Positions 13,903-25,944 of a stretch of DNA of 64,000 nt are shown here, piece by piece. The notes under the pieces are model-generated. The model was not told the DNA's origin and did not search any database. It saw only the letters and a program-made list of their open reading frames with translations. This DNA comes from Sphaerulina vaccinii (taxonomy: Eukaryota; Ascomycota; Dothideomycetes; Mycosphaerellales; Mycosphaerellaceae): positions 1 through 64,000 of the forward strand of contig JAKUDP010000016.1 of NCBI GenBank assembly GCA_022570795.1, in the 5' to 3' direction. Numbering within the stretch: the stretch's first letter is position 1; each line of letters opens with the position of its first letter. A program made the position numbers and the translations under genes.

Positions 13903-14826
13903 AACTAATACTATCTAATATATTAACCTATTTATACTAGTTTTCTTCTAAGTCTATAAAGAAGTTAATACTTTCTATAATAGTATCTAAAGTATATCCT
14001 TCTTTAATTCTATCTTTAAGAGCCTCTTTTTCTTTTCTAGTATAGTTATAGTTTAAATAGTTTAAATCTTTTAGAAAGTAGTAATCTCTAGTAAATATAT
14101 CTATTTTAGTTTCTTCTTCTACTAAAAAAGTAGTAGAATATAGACTTCTAGTCTTTTCTATAAAAGAAATAGAATAGATATTTTTTTCTATAAAACTTCT
14201 AATAAGATCTAGAATAGTTAGTATAATATACTTTAGTTATAGAAGAAGTTTACTTACTATTATCTTTAAAAATTATAGAATAGATTAAAAGATAGTAGTT
14301 TAGAGCTACTAACTCTTTTTCTAGTTCTTTATTTATAGTAGATAGACTAAGATCTTTTAACTCTTCTTCTAGTTTTTTATTAATAGTAGATATACTAGGA
14401 TCTTTAGTATAGTCTAAGTCTAGAATACTAGAACTTTTACTATTAAAAAGTTCTATAAATTAGATTAGTAGAAATACTATTTTAGACTTATTATTTATTA
14501 TAGTATCTTTATACTTTTTAGAGATAGAAGAATCTTTATAGTCTAATTCATTTAAATAATATATAACTTTTAATTTATTTAGATATTCTACTTCTTTTAG
14601 TAAGTTTCTACTATTATATTTAGTAATTAGAACTTCTAAAGTTTTATCTAGTTTTATAGAAAAAACTATAGAATAATTATTAATAAAATTTTTAATAAAA
14701 TTTTTAATAATAAAAGTAGAAGATATTTTAAATAGTAGAAAGTTACTAGAGTAGTATAGTATAAATAGTATAATAGTTAATTTTTTTAATATAGATTTTT
14801 AAAATATTTTAAAAAAGCTAAATAGA
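13903..14826. repeat. 0.9-kb direct duplication, copy B
   Basis: Partner of 11,193-12,055. It lies about 150 bp beyond the 3' end of helicase copy 2 (minus strand). It carries an extra internal block of about 50 bp (near 14,340-14,390) and a short tandem aaaatttttaata duplication near 14,690-14,710. No open frame was seen. Confidence 0.75.
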
Positions 14827-14982
14827 AAAAAAAATATAAATTTTTATATATATAGACTCTAAGCTATATAATACTAGTTAAGTATTATTAGTAGTATAGT
14901 ACTAACTACTATACTACTATAGTATAACTCTAAATTTTATATAATAAATTATATTTCTATTTAATATCTATTTCTATTATTT

Positions 14983-17900
14983 TTATTTATTTTTTCTATT
15001 TTTTTTAAATAATTCTTCTCCTCTATTTTTATTAGTAGTATCTAAACTAATATTCTTATAGTACTTTCTACTACTACTAGATTCTATAGTAGTTTCTTCT
15101 CTACTAGTACTAAGATTATTAAAAGTATCTTTTAAAGAACTACTATAATTAATAGAATTAGATATAGAATTAAACTTTTCTAACTCTACTAAAGCTCTAG
15201 GAGTTAGAGAACTATTAGAACTAGGTAAAGAAATATCTAAATCTATATCTAGACTAGAAGTTTCTAATTTATTATCTTCTAGATTAGAACTATTAGAGCT
15301 AGATAGAAGAATATCTAAATCTAAACTAGAAGTATCTAGTTCTTTTTCTTCTTTTTCTATTATAGTATTATTTAAAGCTTTTTCTTCTTCTTCTTCTTCT
15401 AGTATAGAGTCTTCTCTAATAATACTAGTATTATCTATATTAGTTTCTATAGTAGTACTACTAGAGCTACTACTAGGAATTATTAAGTTCTCGTCTATAT
15501 CTAGAATAGATTCCTCTCTAGTATAGTAATTTTCTAGAGTTTTTATAAGCTCTATTATTTTTAGATTATTAATAATATCTACTATTCTAGTAGTTTTTAT
15601 ATTATATATAGTAGTAGAAGTAAAGAGTCTTTCTATAAAGAAACTAATATTCTTTAAATTACTAATAGTTTTAAAAATATCTTTTAGAACTTTTTTATTT
15701 AAGTAGAAGATAGCTATAATAAAATAGATATAATCTTCTATTAAATATTTATTTTCTACTATATTATATTTACTAATTAGAGTAGTACAAAGGTTCTTAG
15801 GTAATAGGTATCTAAAACAAGCTATATTTCTTTTAATAAAATTATTTTCTACTATAGTTTCTTTAATTTTTTTAACTAAACTAATATATTCTTTATTACT
15901 ATTAGCTCTATTATAATTTTAAATATTATACTTATAACTACTAGTATAATAAGGATCTACTAGATAATAGAAGCAATAGTTACTATAGTAGTCTACTACT
16001 TTTTCTTCTAATAAAAGTAGATTATAATTATTACTTTTAGCTTCTTCTTCTTTTAGATTACTTATTTCTTCTAATATTCTACTAGACTCTAGGCAAAGAA
16101 AATATTTATTAGTACTATAAGTAGAATATCTAATAATAGTATTATCTAGAAATAAACTAATAGGAATTCTAAAATACTTAGTTTCTATACTAAATAGACT
16201 ATAGTATAGTCTATCTAACTCTCTAAATTTATTTATATCTACTACTAAATTAATATCTTTTAATAGAGTATTTTGTCTAATAGTATCTATTTTATATTTA
16301 GTAGATTCTCTAGAAATAATATAACTAGTACCTCGACTTCTAATTCTACTACTAGCTTAGACTATACTAATAAGACTAAATATAGGCTCTAGATTAATAG
16401 TATATTTAATATTAGATAGATCGAGACCTACTTCTAATATACTAGTAGTTATTAGTACTCTACTACTATTAGATTCTAGAAATTCTTTTAAAATAGTATT
16501 TAAGTTTTCCTTTTTACTATAGATAAAATTAACTCTTAGCTCTAAACTAATTTCTTCGCCTTTAGCTTTACTATTAATAAATATAAGAATTTTATTTCTA
16601 GAGTTTATATCTTCTCTAGTAATTTTAGCTATAGTATTTTTTAGAATAGTTAGTTCTTCTTCTTTTTTCTTAAAATATAATTTTATATAACTAATATCTT
16701 CTCTATTACTTATACCTCTAATTACTTTAGTATAGCCTTTAATATTTAAAGTACTTTCTAGAATATTAAGTAGGCTATTAGGAAGAGTAGTAGTTAATAG
16801 TATTATATTAGCTTTATATTTTAGTAAAGTTTTAAAGTATTTTAGTTCTAATCGAAAGTTCTTTTCTAATAAAAATAGATATACTTTATCTATATAGATA
16901 AAAACCTCTCTACTATAGTTTTTATAAGTATTTATAATAGTATCTAGCTTATTAGTATTAAGATCTTCTATATTAATAAAAAATAAATTAGTATTACTAG
17001 AAGGAGTATCTTTTATAGTACTAGGATTTAGATCTAGTTTCTTAGCTCTATTATATAAATTAGTACTTAAAGTAACTCTAGGAGTTATAATAATATATAA
17101 ATTAGTTTTAAAAGTAAAGCTAGGTAATAAATATAGAAGACTTTTGCTACTACTAGTTTTATTAATAAAAACTACTATAGGAGTATTATTTATTATTTCT
17201 ATTAGCTCTAGCTTTTGCTTATTATTATAGAAGCTTTTAGTATTATCTTTATAAAGTAATTTAATATTATCTTCTAGAGATTTACTACTAATATTAAAAT
17301 CTAAAGTATTAGAAATAGTATAATTTTCTACTTTAGTTTTTTTTTCTATTTTAGCTATAGTACTACTAGTTTTAATATAACTCTCTTCTAGTAGATTAAA
17401 GTATAAGAAGTAAGTTAGACTAAATTCCTTTATTTTATATAATAGGTCTAGAGTATTACTACTATTATAGTTAAAACCTATATTAAAATAATAATTATAA
17501 GAAGTTTTAGTACTTCTATTAGCTTGGAAGTCTTCTATTAGAGTATCCTCTTTATTACTACTACTACTATAGTAGTTATAGTTATTTAATTTAGTTTTAA
17601 TAATATAATTAATAACCTTTCTATAACTACTAATAGTAAGACTCTTTCTAAATAGTAAACTAGATTCGCGTTCTAGAGTAGTACTTAAAATAGAAGTAGT
17701 AAGTAGTTTAGTATCTCTTACTAATAAATAAGGAGTAGTAGAATCTTCTAAATTATAGTAGTTACTACTAATATATTCTTTGAAAAGTATAATATAAAGT
17801 ATATATATAACTATTAGTTTACTAAGTCTAGGAGAGAAATATCTAATATTAGTTTTTTCTTTTCTAGTTATATTTAAACTCTTATAATAGTCTATTACTA

Positions 17901-20139
17901 TAGTAAAAACTTCTTCTTCTTTATTAAATAATAAACTTCTACTTTTAGTTTCTATATTTTTAAATATAATAGTAGTAAGTTCTATTCCTCTAAGAGGACC
18001 TCTACTATATAAATAAATAGTTAAAGCTAGATATAATATAAATTTATTAATATAGTTATTAAATCTTTCTATACTAGTACTTTTAAATACTATTTTATTA
18101 TTTCTTATATTTTTTAAAAGAGTTTTATTATAATAGCTATTTTTTTTAGTAAGTTAGTTTAGAAAATAAAATTCTTCTTTAAATTTTCTAAGTTTTTCTA
18201 TATCTAGAATACTAGATTCTATTCTATTAATTAGACTACTATTATTAACTAATTTAAAATTAAAATTTAATTTTTCTAAACTATTTATTTCTAATAATTT
18301 CTTTAATAGTATATTTTCTAACTTAATATATATATTACTAAATAGTTCTTTTAGATTAGAAATAGAATATTCTATATTATTATAAATAATTAAATTAGGC
18401 CTAGGCTCTTTTATAAGTCTTTTAGTAGTTACTATTTTTTTAGTAAGAGCTAGAAGATAAAGTCTAATAGTACTAATAAAAATAAAATAGTTTAAACTAA
18501 TATTAGTTAAATACTTTAGTATAAAATCTTTTATAGAAATATTATCTTCTACTATAGAATCTTCTTCTTTTTCTAAACTATCTTCTATAACTTCTAAATA
18601 GTAGTAGTAACCTAGAGTTACTAATCTAGAGTTATAAAGTATTATACTAGTTAATTTTCTTATAAAAAGTAGATTTATAATTTCTTTACTATATTTATCT
18701 AAACTTCTAATATAGTAGAAAATAATAACTAGATTATTAAAAGTAGTATCTTTACTAATAAAAAAGGGATTAAGTTCTTTTAGTAGCTCTCTAAATATTC
18801 TACTAAATAGATAGTATAGCTCGAATTTATTTTTTTCTATATCTATAGTAGTATAATTAAAAGAAATAAGTTTTCTAAGAAAAGTTTCTAAAGTACTACT
18901 AATAGTAATATTTTTAACTAGACTATAGTATTCTAGTTTTTCTTTATCTCTACTATTTTTAAATATACTAGTAATATAAAATACTTTAATAGTAAATATA
19001 AGTAGTTATAAAAATATTTTAAAATAAGTATTTTTAGTAAAAATACTATCTAAAGGTATAAAGTCTTTAAATTCTTTAGTAGTAGAGCTATAATTACTAC
19101 TTCTAATTCTTTATCTAATAGTAAGAGGTATACTATTTATTTTAGTACTAATTTCTATTAAATATTCTATTACTAGATCTTCTAAATTAGAAAGATCTAA
19201 ACTATTAATATTAGATTCTATTATATTAGTACTAGGTTCTATATTACTATAGCCTATTTCTATTAAATATTCTCTATTTTTATTTTTTAAATAAGTTAAT
19301 ATATTAGATTTTTTAATAAAGTTATTAAGTAGTTTAGTATTACTATCTATATTAATAGTATTATCTTCTATTCTAGTAACTTCTAGTTTATAATCTTTTA
19401 AAATTTTCTTTCTTAATAAAAGAGTAATATCTTCTAGTTTTTCTATACTATTACTAGAATTACTATTAGATTCTATACTACTATTACTCGTATTAGAAGA
19501 GCTATTACTTCTATTTCTATAAGTTAAACTTCTAGATAAACTAGTACTAGATTCTTCTAATTCTAAATTAGGTAGTTTAGGTATAAAATATAGTTTAGAA
19601 TTTTTATTAAATTCTACTAAAACTTATATAGGTATATTTTCTAAAATATAACTAGCTTTTTTATTAGTAGCTAGAGTAGAAGAGTTATATTTTTTAGTAT
19701 AGTATTTTCTAATTTCTTTTCTATTAATATTAATATAGTTGTAGCTAAGGTACTTAAAACTATTAAAAGATATATCTAACTCTTTAAATAAATAAGTATT
19801 ATTAACTACTTTAGTAGTAAGCTCTTCTAAAGTAGATATATCTAAAGATTCTATTTTCTCTTCTAGATTTTCTAGAATATTATTATTTTTATATATTTTA
19901 AATAAACTATTATACTTTAAACAAAGATGTTTTATATAGTTAGAATTAGTTAGATTAGTAGAACAACTAGAGCAAAAAATAATACCTAAGTCTAGATTAT
20001 AAACTAATATAGTATCTTCTAATTTAGTAGTTTTACTAGAAGTAATAAGTCTAGAATTTCTAAAGTCTACTATAGTAAGAGCTCTATTATTTTTAAAGTA
20101 ACTATTAATATAGTTAGTAGTAGTACTAGTAGTAGATAT
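14983..20139 (-). pseudogene. Telomere-linked-helicase-like gene (copy 2), almost stop-free but without ATG
   Basis: On the minus strand, triplets can be read from 20,139 (an ATA where ATG would stand) to a TAA at 14,983-14,985, about 1,719 codons. By eye I found six internal stops, all TAA (plus-strand tta at 15,919, 16,357, 18,154, 19,006, 19,111, 19,624), no TAG, and no in-frame ATG. The N-terminus has a C2H2-like OrsD-type finger: CSSC at 19,963-19,977, then KHLC at 19,925-19,940. The middle has the RGxELTTI...NITRKEKTNIRYFSP block (about 17,850-18,000). The helicase core is Walker A remnant KTSSSKS (17,138-17,166), DKVY in place of DEAH (about 16,885-16,900), LLTTTLP (about 16,785), and VLITTS...VGLDLS (about 16,410-16,450). 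The C-tail is Ser/Glu-rich. Walker A and B are damaged, so no ATPase is expected. Confidence 0.8.
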
Positions 20140-20149
20140 TTTAATTTAG

Positions 20150-21790
20150 AATAGTAGTTAGTTTTTAAAATAGTAAAAGTTATTATAATTAGATTCTTTA
20201 AAATAGCTTAAGAGTTTTAGATTAAGAAGAAAGAAAATAGAGAATATATTTTCTACTCTTACTTACTAAGTTATCTACTATATTTACTATATATCTACTT
20301 TAATATAATAAGTCGAAATAATTATTTTAGAACTAGACTTATTATACTTATTAGAATAGTAGACTATAGATATATATATAGACTTAACTCCTCTTCTAGA
20401 GTTCTTACTTCCTATAGTAATTTTTAATTTCTAATTTATAATATAATTCTAAAGTAGTACTATTCTACTTTCTATTCTACTAGTTTTTAATTAAAGTAAG
20501 TAATACTAGAACTACTTTTAGTATAGTAAGCTAACTAATACTTTAGTTAGTAATAGAGTATCTTTATTTTATTATATTATAAAATAATAATACTCTAACT
20601 AAGTCTAAATAATAGTAAGTAATTCTATAATTTATTTCTAAAATAAAACTAACTAGTATTCTAGTTTAATTTAGTTTAGTATTATTCTATTCTACTCTAG
20701 AATAATACTACTCTAATCCCTAGCTTATTAAGTCTAAATCAAAGTAAGAATATAACCTACTACTTTAACTAAACTAAGCTAATATTTATTTTAGTTTAAA
20801 ATTAGTTAAAATATTTAAAAAAAAAGATTAAAAGAATTATTTATAAAGAAGTAAGTAGTTATTTACTACTTATATACTAGTATCTTAGCTAACTATAATA
20901 GCTATATCTAGCTATACTACTATTAGTATTAAAACTAATAAGAATTTAATCGAAATTCTAAATAAAGTAATAGATAAATATAAAGAAAATAAAGAAGTTT
21001 ATACTTTTCTAGTAAGACTTAAAGAGTCTATACTTAACTATTATATTAAAGAATACTATCTAAGTAAGTATAAAGAATTTATTAGCTAGTATATTTACTA
21101 ACTATAATAGATTAGTAAATTAATTTAGAAGATTCTAGATATTATTTAGAAAAAATAGAAAATAAAATACTTAAAGAGGAGAAGGATAGTATAGAGGATT
21201 ATCTTATTAAGCTACTATAGATATATTTATTTATATAAGTATTATATAGATAGTTACTTATATAAATATATTTTTAATAATAGATTCTATTAATATTTTA
21301 GTTTATTACTATTTATTCTATTTTGAAATAGTATACTAGAGTTACTCTAGTTATTATAGTATAAGTAAGAAATAGTCCTATTCTAAGTCTACTAACTCTA
21401 AGATTTAGTTTATTTAACTATAGAAATTAGATTAAGTTTTTAATTTTAAATAGATACTTTTATTATTTAGCTAAGCTTTACTTCTAATAAGCTAAGATCT
21501 AGCTCTATTCTAATTCTAATTTCTAGTATACTTAATTATATATAGATAGTAATAGATAAAATAAAGTATTATAAATATATATTAATTTAGTTAGTTTCTA
21601 TATAGCTTTTAGTTAAAGCTCTAACTTAATAAACTAACTAGATTTCTATACTAATAGAGCTTTCAAGCTACTTTTAGTAACTCTAGATATATTATCTTAA
21701 TATATAAATATTATATTCTTATACTCTAATTCTAGAAAGAACTCTAATTCTAAATTATAGAACTCTAATATTCTTTAAACTATACTTTAA
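20150..21790. other. AT-rich RIP-ed sequence, no identifiable gene
   Basis: CpA- and CpG-poor DNA between helicase copy 2 and the 160-bp array. A plus-strand stretch near 20,930-21,250 reads as a Lys/Glu/Ile-rich frame interrupted mainly by TAG/TAA and could be another decayed element. I could not assign it. Confidence 0.35.
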
Positions 21791-21792
21791 GT

Positions 21793-22590
21793 AAATAAAT
21801 ATATAACCCTACTCTAATAATAGATTAGCTATAGAAGTATACTTCTTTAATTCTAAAGAACCTAGATTTTATATAATATTTCTAAAAAGTCTAATATTTA
21901 TAAAGTTATTTATTTTTAAAGTTAAAATTTTCTAATAATCTAAAGCTACTCTAAGAAATTATATAATAGAGCTTTAAAAATAGTTTAGCTATAAAAGTAT
22001 ACTATTTCGCCTCTAAGGAACCCGAATATTAAATAAAATTTCTAAAAAGTCTAAGACTTAAAAAGTTAACTCTTTTTAAAACTAGAATTTTTTAATAACC
22101 TAAAGCTACTCTAAATAAATATATAATAGAGCCTTAAAAATAGGTTAGTAATAGAAGTATACTATTTCGACTCTAAAGAACCTAAATATTAAATAAAATA
22201 GTTAAAAAGTCTAATATTTAGAAAGTTACTAATTTTTAAAGCTAAAATTTCTTTATAACCTAAAGTAGCCCTAAATAAATATATAATAGACCTTTAAAAA
22301 TACCTAAGCTATTAAAGTATACTATTTTAACTATAAAGAACTCGAATTTGCCCTAAAATTTCTAAGACTCTAAGTATCTAGCCTAGTATAGATTTTAGAT
22401 ATATTACTTTCTCTATAACTTCTAGGTCTAGTAAATAAATATATAATAGAGCTTTAAAAATATATAAGCTATAGAATTATACTATTTTAGCTATAGGGAA
22501 TCTGAATCTTAAATAAAAACTATAAAAAGTCTAATATTTAGAAAGTTACTAATTTTTAAAAGTTAGACTTCTAGATATTTTTAATCCTAT
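21793..22590. repeat. 160-bp tandem array next to the euchromatin boundary
   Basis: The word aaataaatatataata (or a close variant) recurs at 21,793, 21,953, 22,113, 22,273 and 22,433, an exact 160-bp step each time. It is followed by a conserved -tatactattt(c/t)..ctctaaggaacccgaat- block. Weaker units with the same block appear to continue to about 22,860. Since 160 is not a multiple of three, this is not a coding repeat. Confidence 0.85.
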
Positions 22591-22851
22591 ATAGATCTAG
22601 CTAGAGTAGTATACTAAAAATAATTCTAAAACCCTATTATACTAACTTAGCCCTATAGAATCCGAATCTAAAGTAATAATTTCAAAAAGTTATATATCTA
22701 GCTTAATATTAATTTTCGAAGTCTCGACTTTTCTAGAATTTTTAGCTATAGTAAAAGTTGAGTAGATAGTAGTATATATATACTTCTTCTAAAGAACTAT
22801 ACTATTTCGACCCTAAGGATTCCAAATCTAAAATAATAATTTAATAAAGTC

Positions 22852-22933
22852 TAGTTTCTCTAGCGAATATTAGTAGATTACTATCTGCTAGAGAAACTAC
22901 CTCTTTTTTGCCGGAGGAACTTAGTTTCTCTAG
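22852..22933. repeat. 13-bp inverted repeat plus direct repeat at the composition boundary
   Basis: tagtttctctagc (22,852-22,864) is followed 22 bp later by its perfect reverse complement (22,887-22,899). The first 12 bases occur again in direct orientation at 22,922-22,933. The CpA/TpG-depleted block ends within the next few tens of bases. Confidence 0.8.
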
Positions 22934-22939
22934 TATAGA

Positions 22940-25900
22940 TACAAGTAGCGACCGGGTGGAAGACAAGAGTTTGCCTTCGGTATCCTAAGCAGGTTTGCTC
23001 AATCGCAGCATGTCGCGACATGCTGAGGAACCTACGAGTACCCACGAAGACAGCTGCACAAGCCTTGGAAAATAGCTGCCCAAGTCTGACAACAACATTG
23101 ATGCTACCTGGCCAGTGACGAGAGAATAGCCAAAGCCATGCGGGAATGCGGAACGATGGCCTTCAGCCAGCAGAAGGCATACGTACAGAAAGCGTACCTG
23201 TGAACACAAGTCGAACAAGACTCCCAAGATTCTCCCATATACGGAAACTACATGTGTCCTCGAAAGATTTAGGGGACATCTCTCGAGAATAAACATCATC
23301 CACAGCGAGATCCAGTCGTGACATTGAATGCATCAGACTGCAACCACAACGGACATCACGATCCCGCTAGATGGAATTCTTGCGGACGACCGTGGAAGGT
23401 TTGATTGCAATCTCCTTCAGACATGGACAGGCGTACCGGTGCTCAAGACTGGCAGCACATGGCAGAACAAAATCGAAGCAAACGACAACGTCACTAGAGA
23501 TCTGCTGCCAGGCTAGGCGCGATGCTGGTGTCACTGCCTCCCCAGTACTAGCTGTACGTCCCAGATGTCCTAATTGTCCTGATGAGCTTGAACCGACAGG
23601 CGTTCCCCCGATGTAAACAGCACGAGAAAGGTACAGGCACCAGACATCTTGTCTACTAGGTCACTGGTTTGCACGAAGCAATACCCTGGAGCCACGAGGA
23701 CCACAACGACCTATAAATGTCTGACCTCTCGCAACCTATGTGTCAGTGAAGTCTGCTCGGAACATTACGATCACTCTAGCTAGCGCCGGTCATGCCTGTC
23801 AGTCTCACGACCTGCCCAAGCGAGCGAATAGAGCAACCTGCGAATCTTGTGAAAATGTCGTTCTTGCGAGTTGTGCTGGGACATGGTATCTGAAAGCACT
23901 AGAGACGACATTCGCATGCTACATCACCCTGCCAGCTGCTCAATGGCCTGCTTCGCTTCTCGTAGAGGCTTTGATATTCACTCTCCGATACGTTATGCTT
24001 TGAACAACGACAACATCCCACAGCTGGATCAAGATCAGAACTGCCTTGACGACCTCCACCATTTCCGTCAAGATGTTCTATCTAGCGCTGCCGAGCAGCT
24101 ACGAATACACTGGTCAACTCTACTACTAGAGACTCAAGACTGCTGGGCCTGCTACAATGAGCTCTCCGAGCTCACGTAAATCTCATGCCGCATTGTGTCT
24201 CGATTGTCTAATAACATGGTGACATGGCTTGACGAGAGCAACATCGGTCAAACTTGCCGTATGAAGCTTTTCTCTAGGAGCGAGAGCGACCCTGCCAGCA
24301 ATAACTCGTAGAAGAGAGCTCGGCGAGTGATCACAAGATACCTGTCAACCCAGGAATGCCTTTTGTTACTGGCGCGCAAGAGCGCGAGCTGATCCTGGGA
24401 TTAAGCGATCATCTATATTCGCACAGCCACGTTGGCCAAATCACCTGTTCGAGCTACAAGTGAACCTGGCCTTCGCGTGGATTCAAGAGTCTGGACACTG
24501 GTGTCTAGATCATATCCGCCATGAGCACACTACCGACAGCATGACTGGCCTGTGGCAGCGCCTCTACTCGTAGCTTTCAACATGAGGTACTACTTTCAAG
24601 CTTCTGATTATGAATGTCGTCTATTCTAGCGCGACATCGTACAGTGTAGAAATGAGGATCAAGAGAGTCTTGTGGGCGCTTGTGATCCGAGCATGGTCAC
24701 GAAGAGCGTCAGCGTCTCTCATCGGAAGATCTCTGTCAGTAGTATGTCGATGCAGACACTGCTTGAACGAGTCTGTTACGGCCACAATTCAGAGCTCTGT
24801 TCGATTCACGTACCAGATGTGTCGCGAGTTCTCGCTGGAATTTGGAACAGCCTTCGGTACTTTTGCAACTACTGATAGCCCGCTTGGTCTCATCTTCTTC
24901 GAGCCATTACCGAAGAGCTGACATTTGTCTCCGGCCTACCGAGTACTCGGGCGTGAAATTTAAACTTCTTTGGATACTTCCCGCTCCGACCACACCTTCC
25001 TTCCCTCTTTTCCGAACCGGCACTGACTATGCTCATCTCGACGAGATGGCCATACACGGGGAGAAGATGCAGATGCAGAACCGTCCTCGGAGACTCTGCT
25101 CACTTAGCAGTATGTACATACTCCACTGACGGAAAAAGCCCCATCACACACCATCTCATATATCCTCTTGGTATAAGGCCAAGCGCCAGAAGTCTCCCTG
25201 AGCGAACACATCCATCTCCGTCCATTCGTACCTACCAAGTCGTTGGATATTCAGACAAACCCCAGAGGGAAATCGAATCAGTCTCCAGAGAGATTTTCTG
25301 ACCTCGGGCGAAACTCCACGAGATATCTTGCCACGACCACGATCTTGTCGGGCACAGTGGAGTCCAATGAGATGCAATGGACATTCTTCGACGACTCTAC
25401 AGACTATAGCATTGCCACATGTCCTCGCCGCGTGTGACTCACGAGGTCAAGACACCTAAACCATGGAAAATTTGTGTCAGACTCGTGCCTGTGGTACCCA
25501 CGGAAGTGTATTCTGGTTTGTTGACGCGTTTTGTTGACAACGCGATGTAGGAGACGCGTTCTCAACAATGATATGCATTGGAGCCAATGGACTCATGGTA
25601 TGCATTGGATGATACCTCTGCTGGCAGTCAAAGGTCGATAGCTATGCTGCTTCGTTGGACTTTTGTCCTAGCTTGGAGCAAGTATGACATTCTGGTAAGT
25701 CTGGTTCACTGTCCTCGCTTTTATTGCAGAGTCACTGTCCTCGCTTGAAAACTCAGACATGGGAGAGTACAAAAGAAGGTGTATTTTGTGTGAGATTCTC
25801 TTCCTTTACACTTCATCTCTATACCCAGTTATCACTACTTCGTATACAGCTCTCAGCTTCCCAGCTCACCGCTACGCACACAAGACTACGACCCGCCCAA

Positions 25901-25944
25901 CCACATCATTTTCAAGCTTTTCAGAGATACATTCATTCTTCAAA
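22940..25944. other. Gene-poor region of normal composition
   Basis: CpA and TpG return to normal at about 22,940. Only short open frames occur, on both strands, none with recognisable motifs, convincing introns or consistent coding character. The stretch may be old, decayed sequence that escaped RIP. The last 200 bp (25,745-25,944) is pyrimidine-rich and looks like the leader of the gene at 25,945. Confidence 0.4.

Noticed and set aside
1..22940. Centromere interpretation of the AT-rich block
   Set aside because: AT-rich RIP-ed DNA can be centromeric, but the two telomere-linked-helicase ghosts and the minisatellite favour a subtelomeric origin. Not excluded without chromosome position or CenH3 data.
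22985..25437. Several 60-105 codon frames on both strands
   Set aside because: Overlapping frames on both strands, no motif, no splice support and no signal of selection.
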